A DNA stretch of 64,000 bases from Echinococcus granulosus (lineage: Eukaryota; Platyhelminthes; Cestoda; Cyclophyllidea; Taeniidae), in contig NW_020170560.1 in assembly GCF_000524195.1 (NCBI RefSeq), positions 2,926 to 66,925 of the forward strand, given 5' to 3'. Under the pieces are notes generated by a model. The model was not told the origin of the DNA. It ran no database searches and was given only the letters and a program-made list of their open reading frames with translations. Made by a program: the position numbers and the translations under genes. Positions 38,312-53,300 of this stretch are shown here, in pieces; the first letter of the stretch is position 1; the number at the start of each line of letters is the position of its first letter.

Positions 38312-41300
38312 GTAAGTATGCCCTGGTTACGATGCATTTTGTGACGCGGCAGCTTATTCAAACTATCGTTTACCATTGGAAAGTGTTTTGCAAAGGAGGC
38401 GTTTGCTTCCTTGCCTTTTTCGTATGCTAATGTCAAAATTTGAATTTTGAATTTCTTTCTGCAACTAATCTTATGCTTGTGTGATAGTTTGACCCAAGCT
38501 TTGTTTTGTCTACTCTTCTATGCAAACGAAAACATAGGGACCTCATAGTACTGCATTTGCAAAGACCGGAAATGTTGCTTTTTACTTTTGGCTATTTTGG
38601 TTTGCGCTTAATTTGTTGTGGTCAATTCTTAAGTGCTTTAAAATCTGGACTTATTTTATAGACAACTTTGTGACTTACAAACTTCCTTATGGACCGCAAA
38701 TTTTTAGTCCCTCAGACTTTGACCAAAACAATTCGCCTTTGTAAAGCTTTTTCTTGTTGTTCTGTTAATATTTGGGGCTTCTAAACAACTTTATGGCTGT
38801 AGGTAACAGCTACTTTAATTTAACGTTCAACCTCCAGATTCTTGATTTACCAATCGTCTTATTTTGAGATCTTTGTAAAGTTTTTTATTTACTGTCGTAT
38901 CGACCCACCCTCGTTGGCAGTAAACTTCACATCTTATTAGTAAAACATGTTTCACTATTCTTTTACCAATTTCCTATGCCAGGTTTTTCAGGCCAGGTCG
39001 ATTTGTCTCGCCTATTTATCCCGTTGGTTTTGCTTCCTTTGCCTAACACATCCTTTTAATTTAATTTAAATTTATGAAGGCCATTCTCATCCTCCTACTC
39101 TTTGACAAGCGCCATCGTGCTAAATCTCATTTCTTGAAACTACAGTAGAATTTGTTTAATTAATTTAGCTGGTAACCTCCCAATGCTTTCCCTCATTGGT
39201 ATGATGGCTGTGTTAGTTCGCCTCTTCTTGTATTGACAAAGTAATGACCAAGACGTTACATTTTTGGGGAAAATAACCCTTTTGTATTTGTACCTGACGA
39301 CCACCAATGCGATTTTTAAATCAAGTTGTACTAAAGTTGCAGTTATTACGAGGTTATAAGATATTTGCCTTCTCTGGGTGCATCATGGCCACCGTCTCTA
39401 CACCGAGAACTGTGAATAGCTGGTTTAGCCACAACGTTGGATTCCATACTTTCAACCGAGTGCATTATGGCAGAAGGCAGGAAGGTTTGATTCCTATGGA
39501 TCAAAATTTGGCTACAATGGGGTTATTCAAGTCCATGCAATTGTGGACTTCTGAGACCCACTACCGTTTATTGCGATGAGGCAGCGCCTGCATGTCAGAC
39601 GGTCTCGTGTATTCGTTAAAGTAATTCCTTGGTGCTTTGTACTGCGTGTCATCTGTGAGTCATGCCGTGCTTGGGTGTGTGTGACTTGGTCGTGGAGATA
39701 CGCCAGCTTATACTGCGCAGGGGGACACTGGAGGCTGTGAGGACATTCCATTTGTCTTTGACTAGCACACACACACCACTGACAGCATCATTGTTGTGCA
39801 TCCACCTCCCTGATTGCTATGTGGCTAAAAGTGGCATATGCCTTGGCCTTATCGTCTCTTTACTGCTAGACAGGTGAAGACCTTTTTGAACATTCGTTTT
39901 TTTCATTACCCGCGTTTTCATACCTCCTCCATATGTTATATCTTGATCTTAGCAGATACTCAAATACGTCTACATTTACCTCTTCACATGTGGTTGTTTT
40001 AATGACTCAAAAAAGAGTCTGTTGTATCCTATGCTTGAGTTGCCGCCACCCTTTTTTTCCAGTACAAATAAAACCTTCAAACCTTCGTGCTGGGTGAAAT
40101 TATCGTTTACGTCGCACCAGATGAACACTGTCAGTTGATTTCGGACCGATTTTACTATTTAACGGGTAGTGGTTTTGTAGTTTATGGCGATTTTAGCACG
40201 AAATGCGTAATGGACAGGTTTCGTGCAGTTCAATTTCCTCCACATTTGGCCTGCTAAGTGATCTTATCGCCTCTCGCGAGAAGTCGAAAAAGAAGAGCGA
40301 GAAACGACGACAACTAGAAGGATATTTTTTTCACCAGGAGCTTTCGAACAGTGTCACCTGTTTTTTTTCTCCCCACCTTTCTGTCGTTTAAGCTGTTTTG
40401 ACGTTCCCCAAGTTCGAAAAAAAACTCAGACTGCATTGATAACCTCACAGCTCTAGAGTGCGCCCCATTGTTTACTATCGAGTGAAACGCTCGGCCGAAT
40501 CTGCGGTGGACGTAGCCATCTCTCACAACTCCACTGGTAAATACGGTGATAACGTTTGTGTCTCGAACACTCAGCCAAAAAGCGCTTTTTGCATAAAATT
40601 TATGTGGTTGTGACTTTAGAGTTGCAAGAAAAGTTATTTTTCATCCTCCTGGATGTCGTGTTTGCCATAGCTTGTTTTCGTCATGTCGTCTGTCGGCGGA
40701 GGCTTCTTTGGCTCGGGCGGCCTTGATAAACGCCAAAACAATTAAATGGAGGTCGTAGCTTGTCTCAGTTTGTCAAGTCTGTTTTCACCTGTGGTACAGC
40801 CAAGGTGATCAATAGGCGATGTCCGTGGTTTGACCCCAGCTTTGACATTCAAGTCATACAGTTTCGCTGTCATTGATTGTCCATGGCATTTTGCCGATTC
40901 TTGTATATCACAATGCCCGTTATTACTATCTTCCTCCGTTTGTTTCAGGCGCCTTTAAAGCCGACTCAAAATGTCTTTCCATTATTGATATAACTGGAAT
41001 GATTTCGATGTTCACTTTTTTAAGCGATGATGAAAAAAAGTGTGCAAGCCTAGGATCCTATGGCGGACAAACAACCATCATTATCGGACGAATCGAGTCC
41101 TTTTCTTTTCTTATGATTTGATTAAATGTGGACATTTGCCTAGACTTTGTGTTCGGAGCCGTTGGATGGATGAACGCCCCGACGAGGAATGTCTAGTTCT
41201 GCTTCTTTTTTTCCTCTTTCCCCATGAAGCTCGATAGCTCCATTTCATCTCTCAATGTTACGATTATTTATAATTAACTCATGTAACTAGCGAATTGAGC

Positions 41301-44300
41301 AAGTTTTTTTTCCAAAGCATGTTTAAAGTGTCCGATTTGTCAAAGACTTATTTCATTAGCACATAAATTTTACTTCCCCAGTTCATTAAATTAATGATGA
41401 CTTTCTTTAACCAAGATTCGGTAGACGTAAATAATTACCAAATTTCGGGTGTTAATTATCAATCTAGATTGGAGAAAAAAGAGTTTCTCCTTTTGGCCAT
41501 TAATTGTGTGGTTGCGGACGGCCTTGTCTCCCTCTCTCCGACTGGAATCGCGGTGTGAAATGCATGCAAAATTGGCTTTTTCGTTTTGACTTGCCTTACT
41601 GTCACTATCCAGGGGATGGGGAAAGCAGTTTGTCTCGCCAACGCCGATGTTAAACGGTTCTCTAGCCCGGTGCTTGTCAGCTATCTACCATGATGCTGCC
41701 TGGTTCTTAAGGTCATGTGTAGTTGGTTTGTCTCCCTCAAATGAATTAAAATCCCTAACTTGTTGCGCACCTCCGTGATGACAACTCCCTCCTACGCCTT
41801 GTTCGAGGCTGTGTTCTCACAATCCCAGTCATTTTAAAATTGTTTTCACCTTCAGACCTCCTTTTCCACTTTATTTAGCAGTAGGTGCGCCATAATTTTG
41901 TACTCTTGTTGGAGGTCTTTTTTTTGGTTTTGTCAGTCGCCGTTGTCATCGTGCAGAAAAATGAGGTAGTAAGATGAAAATTGACACAATATTTTCACTC
42001 TTTTAACGCCAAGTTGTTTTTTGCGTCCCACTCGCGCTCTCTAACTATTGGCTCCTTCAATGTTCCCTGAATAGCAGGTTGTTGTCTCTTCAAATTGTTT
42101 TTTGGGGAAGGTAGCCTGCATTGTGTAGGCTTATTGTTTTTTACTGTCGTAGAAGATGTTAATTTAAATTCACCTGAGTTGCTGCAACAGCTGGTGCTGG
42201 TGAGATGGCGATTGCTGGTTTTGTGGTTGGAACTGCATAATTAAAACACCTGGGCAGGTAATTAGTGCTTTAGACACCTTCCCCATATGTGCTACTCAGC
42301 TAAGATTTTCTAGATCTCTGGGTTGAATCCTCTTTACTATCTCAGGTGGCTAAATGCTTACGGTAGTTTTTATCTCAGGGAAGAATTCGTCAAACCCCTA
42401 TAAGGTAAAACAGGGTTTGCGATTTTCAGGAGTGGATTCGCTTGACGCCTTTTGTCTATACAAATTTGATTATTTTCGCTCACAAAACAATGTGGTCTTG
42501 ATAATTAGAATTATTGTGTGTGCGAAGGAAGACGCTTATTTTTTCCCCCCAATTCTGCATCCAACTCCTTCCTTTTTTTCCTCGGAAAACTCATAAGGTA
42601 GCATTGATCAGAGTTGGCCGAAAAGGTGATTCGCACCTGACAGTCGCATCCAATTTGAGCTCTGCTTCGTAGTTTGATTTGACGTTCCAAATGTCTTGAC
42701 AGAAGTGAGTTCCCTCTCTAGATTTGCTACTCCACAAAGTTTCGTACCGTCGCTCTACAGAGTTCCATAGAGGCGAGAACGCATTCAAAATCGCCTTTTG
42801 TAGGTCTCCGCAACAAAGTGCCTGGACTTACAACTACCTAGGTTTTTAAAGACGTAAACCGAAGCCTTGGAAATTATGTGCACCTGTGTCACCGGGTGTA
42901 AACAGTCACGGTCACTATGGCTTGCTGTTTAGCTAGCTGGCAATAATGAAGCCTGGTTCAGCCAACTGAAAGTTTGGTTGCTTCAAGATGGATGGGTAGC
43001 TAAAATACGGGACTCTCACATCTTTTTCTTTAAATTTATCTGATTAGAACCTCGATTTGTCTTGAATGGGAGTAGAGATGAGAGGCCCATAGACCTTGTG
43101 ACATTTTTATCAGTTTCTCGGATTTTCGTAAATCCTATGTTGGTAATTAAACATTTGTCAGCTTGACAGAGTGTTCCACCGATCTTGGTGTGTATGTTCA
43201 GTGCGAAGGAGCCTTGTTATTATCTTACTCATCCATCTAGGCGGCACGATGGAAAGGCATTCATTTCTCGTCCCCGATGCTCTGGTCCTTCAAGCGGTTG
43301 AAGAATACTTTCAGGCATCCAAAATTATCAGTCGTCTTAAACAATTGCAAATAGCCATGCGACTTCCTCAAGATGATGTCATCCAGTTCGTCGCTCACGC
43401 GATACTGTTGTAGGTCAAGATGCTTGTTTATGCCTCCGAGTAGAAGTAAATCACTAACTTCGCTTCTCTTCAATTCAGCTTGTGGCTGACAGGTCCTGCT
43501 GTCACACTTTCGCCAACCGATTCACCCCATTTAGTTGCCTTTTAAACATTGACAGCTATTCAAGTTCCTTTACATCAAGTTAATGCTATAATCTCAGTTT
43601 TGAAGGAAAGAGTAGAAGCGCTTTTAAGGTGGATTGACACGGTGCCAACCTAAGGAGAATAATCCTACCATAATCGAGGTGTTCCGGTTCGTATTTGCCG
43701 CAGACAAGACTTTACTGGGCGCTGGCTTTAGTCCCATCTCAGCGGCGGATTTGACGCACCCGAGGCTACCGGTCGGTAACTGTTGAGATTTCAATCGTGC
43801 GTCAGAGGTTGTGGCATTTTAGTAATGGGAAGTCAGACGATGGGGTCTTTCGATAAGAGGTCATTTGGTGGGTAGGGCTGCAGAGTTTCTTCCTATCGCA
43901 CCTACAAAGAGGTGTTTACTCCTCTCCTTAACTCCCCCCCCCCTACCTCTTACAACGGTTGGTCATAGGTGGCGCCGAAGGCAGATGGGAAGTCTCCTCC
44001 TTGCCAAATCACCTCACAGTTAGCGTGATTGCTTTGGCGCCAGTGTGGAGTTTAGTTGCTAAAGTTACACACACGCTCTCTCTCTTCCTTACCTTATATT
44101 CTCTTCGCTTTTTATTCACCTCTTAAACAACACTAATTATGCCTGCTCTTCTCACCGGGCCACAGTGGGAGGAGGTGAATTTGCATCCCACATGTACCAC
44201 CTCAGTGTCCCTCCCTTCACTTGTGGTTCAAAAAGCACCTCGTGTTCCCCTCTCCAGCCTCTTCTTAATTGCTGCTGAATCGGGATAAGTTCTCTTCATC

Positions 44301-47300
44301 TTTACGTTGCTACTTTTCCCATTTTCAATCCTGTCGAACAGTCTGACAGTCCAACCGGACGGAGGGTCGGTCGGTATTGAAGTTTTGATGTCGGCTGATG
44401 CATTTTTGATAAAAATTTGCTTAATTTTTCCCTCCTTGTAATTGATGCTACAGTTTGATGGGAAAATTGGCCCCCAAACCCTAACAAATTTTGTCTGCTG
44501 CACACCACTGCAGAGAGGAATCAACTCCTTCACGCATACATTTTCGGTCTTTTCATCGAAAAGCGAATTTTACTTTATGAAACTTCATTCACTAAATTAT
44601 TCGTGGTTTTGCCGATTTTTGATGGATTTTTTGAACTAAGGGTACTGAGCCAAGACTAACTCATTGCGTCCCTTTTTATCTCGGCTGCTTTATTGCATGA
44701 AGATTTAATGAAGATTTTTTCCCCGCACATTCATGAACTTCTATGCTTCGCAGTCATCTTCCCTGTCATCATTCACTTCCTTTTTAATTAAGCTGAAAGT
44801 GCTGGTTGGCCATTTTGAATGTTGATTGGGAGTAATCAAGTCAGTGTTGGGTTTTGGGGGAAATCTCCTCATTTGTCACTTGTTTAACGGTTTTGTTTTT
44901 GAGGGGAGGGGAGGTTCGATGAATTGGATGACATTCAACGGAAGTAATGCTTTCACTTGTCAGTAAGGAACCACAGTAATCTTCTGTGAAGTTGACACAA
45001 TTGTGCGGTATTCGGCTGTGAGGCTACCTGCACAACAATGCATATCACATTGTTCTGTTTTTTTTATCCGCGGAGTACAAGTATCACCGCTATCTCCCAG
45101 CCTTGGACAAAGAAATTCGTGGGTTTTTCGGAGGTATCGGATACCCTCGTGGGGTGTGGACTGACACCTGGCTCCATCTGGTGTCTAACCTGAGATCCTC
45201 TTACCTTTATCCCCTCATTTCTGTAGGAGCTAGCACTTTACGGACCGCGGCAGCAGAAGTATCTAGTTTCTTGGCGCCGCTACAGACCAACCAACCGACC
45301 AACTCTATCTTTCGCATGGTGTTGGGAGTTGTTGACTCACATTCACTAAAGGGAGTTAAAAAATTAGTTATTCGCGGGATAAATTATTTACCTCCAGCGT
45401 GTCCATTCGTGCACGTAGAGATGGGCTACTTGAGTTGGAGTTGGCTGGTTGTTAAAATCACCAAATGACAGCTTCACTTGGGACCGGGTAATCTAAGTGT
45501 CGAACCTCGGGTACGATTTCCTCCAGACCGTAATGTTTCATGCCCTAGCCATCAACCAGTTACCTCCCCCCCCCCCCGTGACAGTAAACCATGAATCTTA
45601 TTTCTGTTTTTGGACAAATTTATTTTTCCAACTATTGTCTATAGGTATAAATTATTTCAATGGTCTATCACCAGTTTTGCAAGTATCCTAGCCTCAATGT
45701 TAGCTTGCCCATTCCCAATCACTGTCACATCGACTGTCAGAAGTGACGACTGGATTTCCCCTCAACATACTCAGCATTGGAAGGAAGGATATTAATGTAC
45801 CCGGGTGAAATGCTTCATCCGGTCAATTCTACCTTTTAAAAGGGCGTACTTATTTCTGTCCATCCGTTTATTGGCCCCGATTCCGAAATACATCAACCAA
45901 CTGGCATGCGAACGTTTCAATGACACTTGAAGAGGTCATGTTATGAGGTGTCTTGTGCAAATGGTTGTTAGGACGCTTGTTTATCTAAAAAATCAAGTGC
46001 CTCCCATTTTTACCTACTTGAAAGAGCATTAAGTTTGTCAAAATCCTGAACTTCTATCTCGGCTTTAGATGGTGCTACGCCTCAATGCCGAGGCGACTTC
46101 CAACGAATTTAAACCCATTTTGTGAAACAACGCTAATTTTAGAAATTATTTATCTCATAAACCGGAAACTTTTACAGCATATGAAGAGTTTTTCCTCCGG
46201 TCAATCCCACTTCGGTTAATTTTTCTCGCCTAAATAATCATCTCAGGGGCCATGTTTGTCCTCAGTGATTTATACCAGATATTAGGAGGACTTGTTAAAG
46301 ACTTCTGAGAGATTTTGACCATCTATCTCTGCCAGGTTTGTTGTTGTTATCTGAGTTTTCCTCGTTTCCCTAGCACGCCCTCATTTTTATGGGAAAAAGC
46401 CTTGCAATAGATGCTACTTCCTCGGCTTCCATTAGTCACATAGTCCCTTTACTCCCTCTTCCTCTTTGGACTGACCTGGGCAATAAAACATTGGCTCAAT
46501 CATAATTTCTCACCCTTATTTTTTGAATGAACTTTTAAATAAAATGTTTTATTTCTCGTGTTTCAGTTAGCGGAACGATGCTTTCACAGGAAATGGACAA
46601 CACCGTCAATTCGTTCCAGACGCCCTCCGACTACTCGGCCAGCTCTGCATACGACAATTACGGCGCAAATCAGGCCTCGTGAGTAATCACTCTCCTCCTT
46701 CCCTCTCTCTCTCCCTCCTTCCATTCCTGCGCTCTTTATTTTTGCTCACGTCATAGGGGAACGGCAATTTTGTTCCCTCAGTCTGGAATTTCGCACTTGT
46801 ACTTCACCACAGGATGCTCAGTCAGCCCCGTATTCTTTCGGATTTCTACCAAATCTCGGCCTCTCGAAAATACCACGTCTTGTTAGTTCACTGACCTCAA
46901 GGAGGCACTTAAATTTTACCCCCCACCCCACCCTGCGCCTCACAGTCTGTGATTGACAGCCAACTAGGTGACATTTGGTATGGCTCTGCTAGGTCTTTGT
47001 CTTAGTAATTGACGACTATTTAACTGTCAGTTGAAAGGCTACACGAATCGACAATTTTATGATGTAGTTCTCTCGCTTGAGAGAATATTTTCCAAAGATT
47101 CATCGGATAAATTGTGGTGAATATTTTGTCATTCCGTGTTGACAAGCAAAGCCTGCCTTATAAAAAGATCATGATGCCTCTGCTATCGTGGCGAATCTAA
47201 CTGACTGCCTTCCCTCCCATGCTTTGTCTCTATCTGTCAGGGATTGTATTGGGTGGTAGGATGTGCAGGGAGATAAACTTGGTTCTACTGCTTAGCAGGA

Positions 47301-50300
47301 TGTCTCTGTCCTGATTGCTCCGCAAGTTGTAATCTTTTCTTTCTTCCTATAATATATAATTAAAACTCTACTCTGTCGGAGGCTTGTGCCAGTCCATGTC
47401 CTCAATCGAGAAATTGCCCAGCATCAACAAGGGGAATCCAAAAGCGGAGAGGGAGAATGAGTAGTTCTTAACTTTGTGCTCTCACTTAAATGCGATTTTC
47501 ATCTAACTGTGCAATCCTTCAATTGTGGTACAAATGAAATATACGCTTCACCACCATCTTTTATTTTCTTTCCCAATCATTGACTCATCACCACCATCAT
47601 ATCGTTTAGGTAGTAACTTAGTCCTCAAAGGTTTGAACAAAGAGAAGTAACTCTGCTGAATTGTGGAAATTGCTTGTCATTTCCTGACATAGCCTCTCGT
47701 TCTCTGAAAGTGTTGCAGTCATAGCAACTCAGGAATATGTTGTTATTGTTATCCTTAGCATAATAAATGCCACATTCCTTTGAGGAGGCACCCGATGGTA
47801 GCCCACGTGATGGTATTTTTTGCCCAGATTGCGATTCAGTTGCTTTGAAAAAATGTGAAGCTGAGAGGAGTTATGCCCCAATCGCATTGGCTGACTGTCC
47901 TCAGAACGCCATGAGGACAACGACTTAGGCCTGCCCAAGCCTTTCTACTTCTAGGCAATGTCGATTTCTTTTGTACCGCCGAGAAAGGACTGCTGCTTCA
48001 AAGGCTTCAATTTGTTTTGAACCTCATTTTCCATATTGTTGAACCGAAAGTCCGCTTTCCGCTGAGGAATTCGAAACCGCATTCCTCTTCGATGTCCCCT
48101 TGTTCCCACCTGCCTCTTCACTTTCCATACATCATTTTGTTGCACATCCTTGAAGTTCTGGACTATTTTGACTGTCATAACTCGGTTATATGGAGGCCTC
48201 CCACAGTGTATCAACTCACTTTCGGTACACTGTCTAATTTCCTGTTAAATGGAGTTAGTTTTGTTTAACCCAATTCCGCTACGTCTGTTTTTGTGATAAG
48301 GAGAGAATGTGTAGATTCTCCTCCCTTGAATCCTTTATTAGCTCAGTTCCTCTCTCCTTTACAACTTGAGAAGACCGTTTTCTCAGGCCTACTATTTGGT
48401 CACGCAATGCAAAAGGCAGGGTTTGATTTCCAGCAAAATTGCTTCAAAGTCTCGCTTATTGACCGAACAGTAGCAGTTTTACAGCGCAGGTTTTATTAAG
48501 GGTCTGGAAGTAACCCCACCATGGAAAAGTTTGACGGCGGGCTTTCATGATGTACCAAAAGCCGTTCTGAATGCCTCAAAAATGCGTGATCTTAACCACT
48601 TAAACTCCAAATGTTTGTGTAATATTTTTTTTATTTTCAAGCGCGTAGTATAAAGTTGAACATGGCAGCAAAACTTTTTCGGCTTAGCGCCTACATAGAC
48701 CGCCGTAGGTATTGTGGGACAGTACCGGTGGTTGTCAGTAGGGCGACACTTTTGATTTGGCGGCTAAAAACACATAATTAGTCCATTTTTCATTTCTTGT
48801 GTGTACTTTTTACGCTCTGTTCCCAAATAAATGAGTTTTTTAGCATCTGCTCGATTGCTCAATGCAACTTGGCTACTGCCTGGAAGTTCTAAATTGGCCC
48901 GTAAAACTGATTTTGATTCTAGGAATTGGATTAGGCTTGTGTATTTGTTTTATGCGTTAAAAATTTCGAAGATTAATTAGTCATTTACATCCTTCCTCGT
49001 GCATCAGTGAAGCGCTGTAACAAAGCACTGACTAACATTTCTCGTGGAGGGAAGGGAAGCACAATTTTTTTATTTAACCAGGTCATAGATCATCCCATTG
49101 TAATTTTTGTACTCTTTTTTGAAATTTAGCGGGAGTGTCTTCGACTCCAAAGGTGACGATAGTCCTCGTGCCTGGTGTCCTCAACGGCCCGTGAAAGACG
49201 AGGGTCGGGAGTGGCTTCAACTCGACTTTGATGGCTTGAAGGTCATCAACATCCTCATCACTTGGGGCCTCAGCTCGAAACCGGTTAGTTGCAATTTTAC
49301 CGATGCTTCCATTTCAGATTGCACAAGGTGGCTTTCGCTTTATAACAGTGGGTAGCTAGCATCATTTTCTCATTTCACTTAGCTAATTAGTTGCTAAAGT
49401 CACCTGCTCCTAGCAATCTGCCTTGATTTGTGATGTTTGGTATCTGCAAGCCCTTTGTCGTGTACGGGCAAGACTCATCATCAGTAGTGTCTTGAGGAAT
49501 GTTGTTTGTGAGTTCCACCTAACTCCACATTTGCCTCGGACACACTATCTCAGGCTAATTAAGGGGTAAGGCTGATTCATCACTATCTCGCCTGGCTAAT
49601 TTGAATATTCATTGTGTTTGTTTTTTGAATAACAACGATTCGGAGGCCATCTTACTTTGATATTCGAGTCGACGATTGACAGTCTAGTAAGTATTTCTCA
49701 AGATATGGAATAGGATGGCCCGCCGACTCGTTGTTAGCATCGATACCATTTAGATTTCACATGAGTGCAATAATGTGATCTTCCTATTGGTGAAAGGTAT
49801 GGGTCGTATTTTCAAATTCCCAGGCTTTGTCGGTCAACCATAATCTACACTTGGTATCTCTTAGGTTGACAAAGTACCCTCAGATTATCCTTCATGAGTA
49901 CAGGTTTCTGCCAGAAGATTTCTTTTCCCTCTACAGAGGGCAATTACTATGATGGTGTGTACTAAGAGATGCTCGTTAGCAGCACCTCATATTCCACACT
50001 TTTTCCTCCTTTCTCAAACCCTGCACTCTTCCTATAAAGCGATTGCCCCGTGAAAAGGCACAGATTAGATAATGAAAATGTCTCCCCAAATCAGGCCCTT
50101 TGCATACGTCGTCTGGTGAATTGACTTTTCCCCGTGCTACTAGCGACATTACATAAGGTCAAATTCTAAGCATGTTTCGTTTTCTCCCCATTATTATCAC
50201 TGCATCACAAGGCTCTTGAAATCCTGGTATTCGTGGCTTGAGGGTGTTAGACAATCTAGAATAGTGACACATTTATTCTCCTTTCACTCCTTGCAGGTTC

Positions 50301-53300
50301 CCTTAACATTCCATTTTCTGCTAGCAGCCATTTTGTAAGGCGACTAGGCAGACCCATTTTTGCACTGTGAATTCAATGAGATTAAAACACGTCTTAGCTC
50401 GTGGAACGCAAGTTTTGGTAACTTTTGAAATCTATGATTTTTTTTAACTCTACCGGCTTGTCTATTTTGGTAGATGGGTGTTGTCAATCCTTCAATCCTT
50501 TCTCGCTGCCTTAGCATTATACTCCTAATTAGCGGCATTCATTTACAAATTTCGCATACTTAAAGACAATCTTTCCTGTCTAGCTGTCTCGCAGAGGCCC
50601 ATTTTCGCTCTATTGGCTTCGTTAAAAATGAAACATTTCTTAGTCCCCGAAACGCGGGTCCCAGTGTTATTCTAACTTCGTCAACCTATCTATTTTGGTG
50701 GGCGGGTTGTTCCGCAGAAAAGAAGTGTGTCATGTTGTTTTAATCGTTTCAACTGTGGCGAAAGAACGATTGAGTCATCAGGACAGGTTGGAGGGAAACT
50801 GATTCAGCATCACCCGACTTTATCGTGTCTGTTCTTCAGCCTTCATTATCCTTTGAACAGCCTAAATGCGTCATTTTACTAGCCGAACAGAGTACTTTTT
50901 GCTTTGATTATTTCAGTTCCATTTCCACCACTTTTTGTTCTTCTGCCCTTTTTATCTCATCATAGGTTCTAAAGACTACTCACGCTTTGTTTTACATCCT
51001 AATGTCTGAATTTTACCTCATTTTCGTAGTAATTTGACAGTTGTCAAACTCTGGGGGCAACTTTGATAAATGGAGGCCCTCTTTATTTTGCCTGGTGTAA
51101 CTATAATGACAATCGGGTCATCAAACGCGATTAGATGACTGGAAGGGGTCGTAAGGTGCTTTTCACTCCAGAGACTACGAAGGTAAATTTATTCGGTTTT
51201 GTTGGTTGTTTCCTTACGGATACGTCTTGAAATGTCACCAAAACCATGCAGACGTTCCACCATATTGAGATTTTGGAGCTTTCGTTTTGCTGTTTATGTT
51301 ATGTATCTTATGGAAACTTCCAGTTAGAACGTACGTTTAATCAGGCCATTCAGCGACTTGCCAAACCGCTGCATTTCGGGTAGATTACCGAGACAGGGCT
51401 AACTATGGCTTCCTTTTTTGATCCACTAGTTCCTTGACTTAAATGGAACTCATTAAACAATTTACTACCAGTAAAACTTATTTTGTCAAATTTTGATACC
51501 CGTTAGGCTTGACTTCTATATTTGGCGGTTATAAGGGCACAGTTCAAGTCAACCATTTTAACGCATTTGCCCCATTCGAGTTGAAATTTCATTAATGAAG
51601 CTGGAAAGCCTCGAGACTTCTCTGAAGACAAAAAAGTATACTCTTAGGGCAGAAAATGCGCTGTTGAAGTATAATAGGGCTGGGGCGGAGCTACTGGAAT
51701 GGTCCGGGGGCCTACCGCCTACTGGCGGAGCCCCAAGTACCAGCATGCTGGGGGTTAAAAGCTCACCATAAGTTTGTTGAATCGTGAATGGCAATGATTG
51801 ACAGAGGTTGAACTAAATCCAAGTCCGGGCTGAGGTGATGCGTCACCAATCACCCCTCGTGATGGTGACAGTTTGTCATATTGGCACCTAGGTGTCTTTT
51901 GTAGACTTGACTGACATCTGGCGTTGCAAACTCCCCTTCCAGGTGGTGACGTCACTTCACCTATTGTGCACCACCTTGGCAAGAATATATTCACTCTCGA
52001 AGTCAGAATCAGGTTTGTCCAAATCTACTAAATGCTAACTCTTCCTGACATGCTACCAAATTCAACTACTTCCACCGTACGACATAACGCTTTTACCCTC
52101 CATGTGNNNNNNNNNNNNNNNNNNNNNNNNNNNNNNNNNNNNNNNNNNNNNNNNNNNNNNNNNNNNNNNNNNNNNNNNNNNNNNNNNNNNNNNNNNNNNN
52201 NNNNNNAATGAGTCGTCGACTCAAATTCACTTCGGCAAGTAAAATGAGTACTCTAGGGTGCATTCAAACTTGTTGCGTTAACTTCCGATAAGAGTCTGCT
52301 ACCTACTCTTTTGACAGCTTTTTTGACGGAGTTGGGATGGCGAATGGGCAAACAGCCGTCAAAATCAGTGGTCCGAGTCGTGGCAGAAAAACCCTTCAGC
52401 CCCCACCTGCAAATCCCTGAAGCTGGACGGACATGCGCTCTTGCTCTTAGGCAAAGCGTTTACATAAGTTGCGAGTGGACCTGAAATTTTATGTTGATTG
52501 TTTTGCCACAGGCGAGTAGGCGCCCCGTGTCCACGTCGGAACACCAAAATTTTAACTGAAAGGAACGCAGTGTATACTTCAAAGTTCAAAGCCATTAGTC
52601 TCCGCCGTTTCCTGGTCATGACTGCAAGGGGGGAAGGGCCAAAGTGCTTGGAGCAATTGAAGGGAAAGCAAGCTCATTAATCAAAATTCTGGATTGTTTT
52701 GTACTCTAGGTAGTTTATTCAAATATATCAGCAATCCCGCTTTTGAAAGCAATATGAAAGAAAAGTATATCCGGGTTCGGAAGCACTTTGAAGGCATTTA
52801 AGAAGCGCTAGATTCAAGGTAAAGGCAGAATCTGGACGCTTTGAGTTCTAATGGAGTGTCGTAGATGCATTCAGTAATGAGTGGTTGATTAATAGCCATG
52901 GGGACTGTTTGATTTGGCTACCCTACGCAAACACACGACTTGGCCACGCATTCGACCCCCTCATCAGATGTATCCGAAGGCAGGAGCTCAAGCGTGGTGG
53001 TGTATGGTCCTGTCCATGTGTGTGTGCGCAAACGTGCGCTTATGTGTTTGAGATGACGCATGTTTCTCACACGTTTGTACACGATTTATCGGCAATACAT
53101 CTTTTTACATGTGTAAACTGGACGTCGATGGATAAATGCCTTGGCAAACTGACAGGATTTAACCCCCACACCGACTGTAGGGTGGGCGAGTATCTTCCTC
53201 ACTTCACCATCCCAATACCTTACCTACGCCGACACACGAGACGCAGCCTAGTTAAGTCATCAAGGAGGCGGAAAGAGGAAGGGGATGGGGGGGAGCTGGG

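Noticed and set aside
40951..41035. Stretch resembling a WD-repeat blade (S-K-C-L-S-I-I-D-I-T-G) after a tttgtttcag acceptor
   Set aside because: There is no acceptable donor and no neighbouring exon continues the frame; one blade-like stretch is not enough to call a gene.
45103..45468. 121-codon plus-strand open frame upstream of the DDR body
   Set aside because: No similarity recognised, no suitable donor in phase, and it lies in the proposed first intron.
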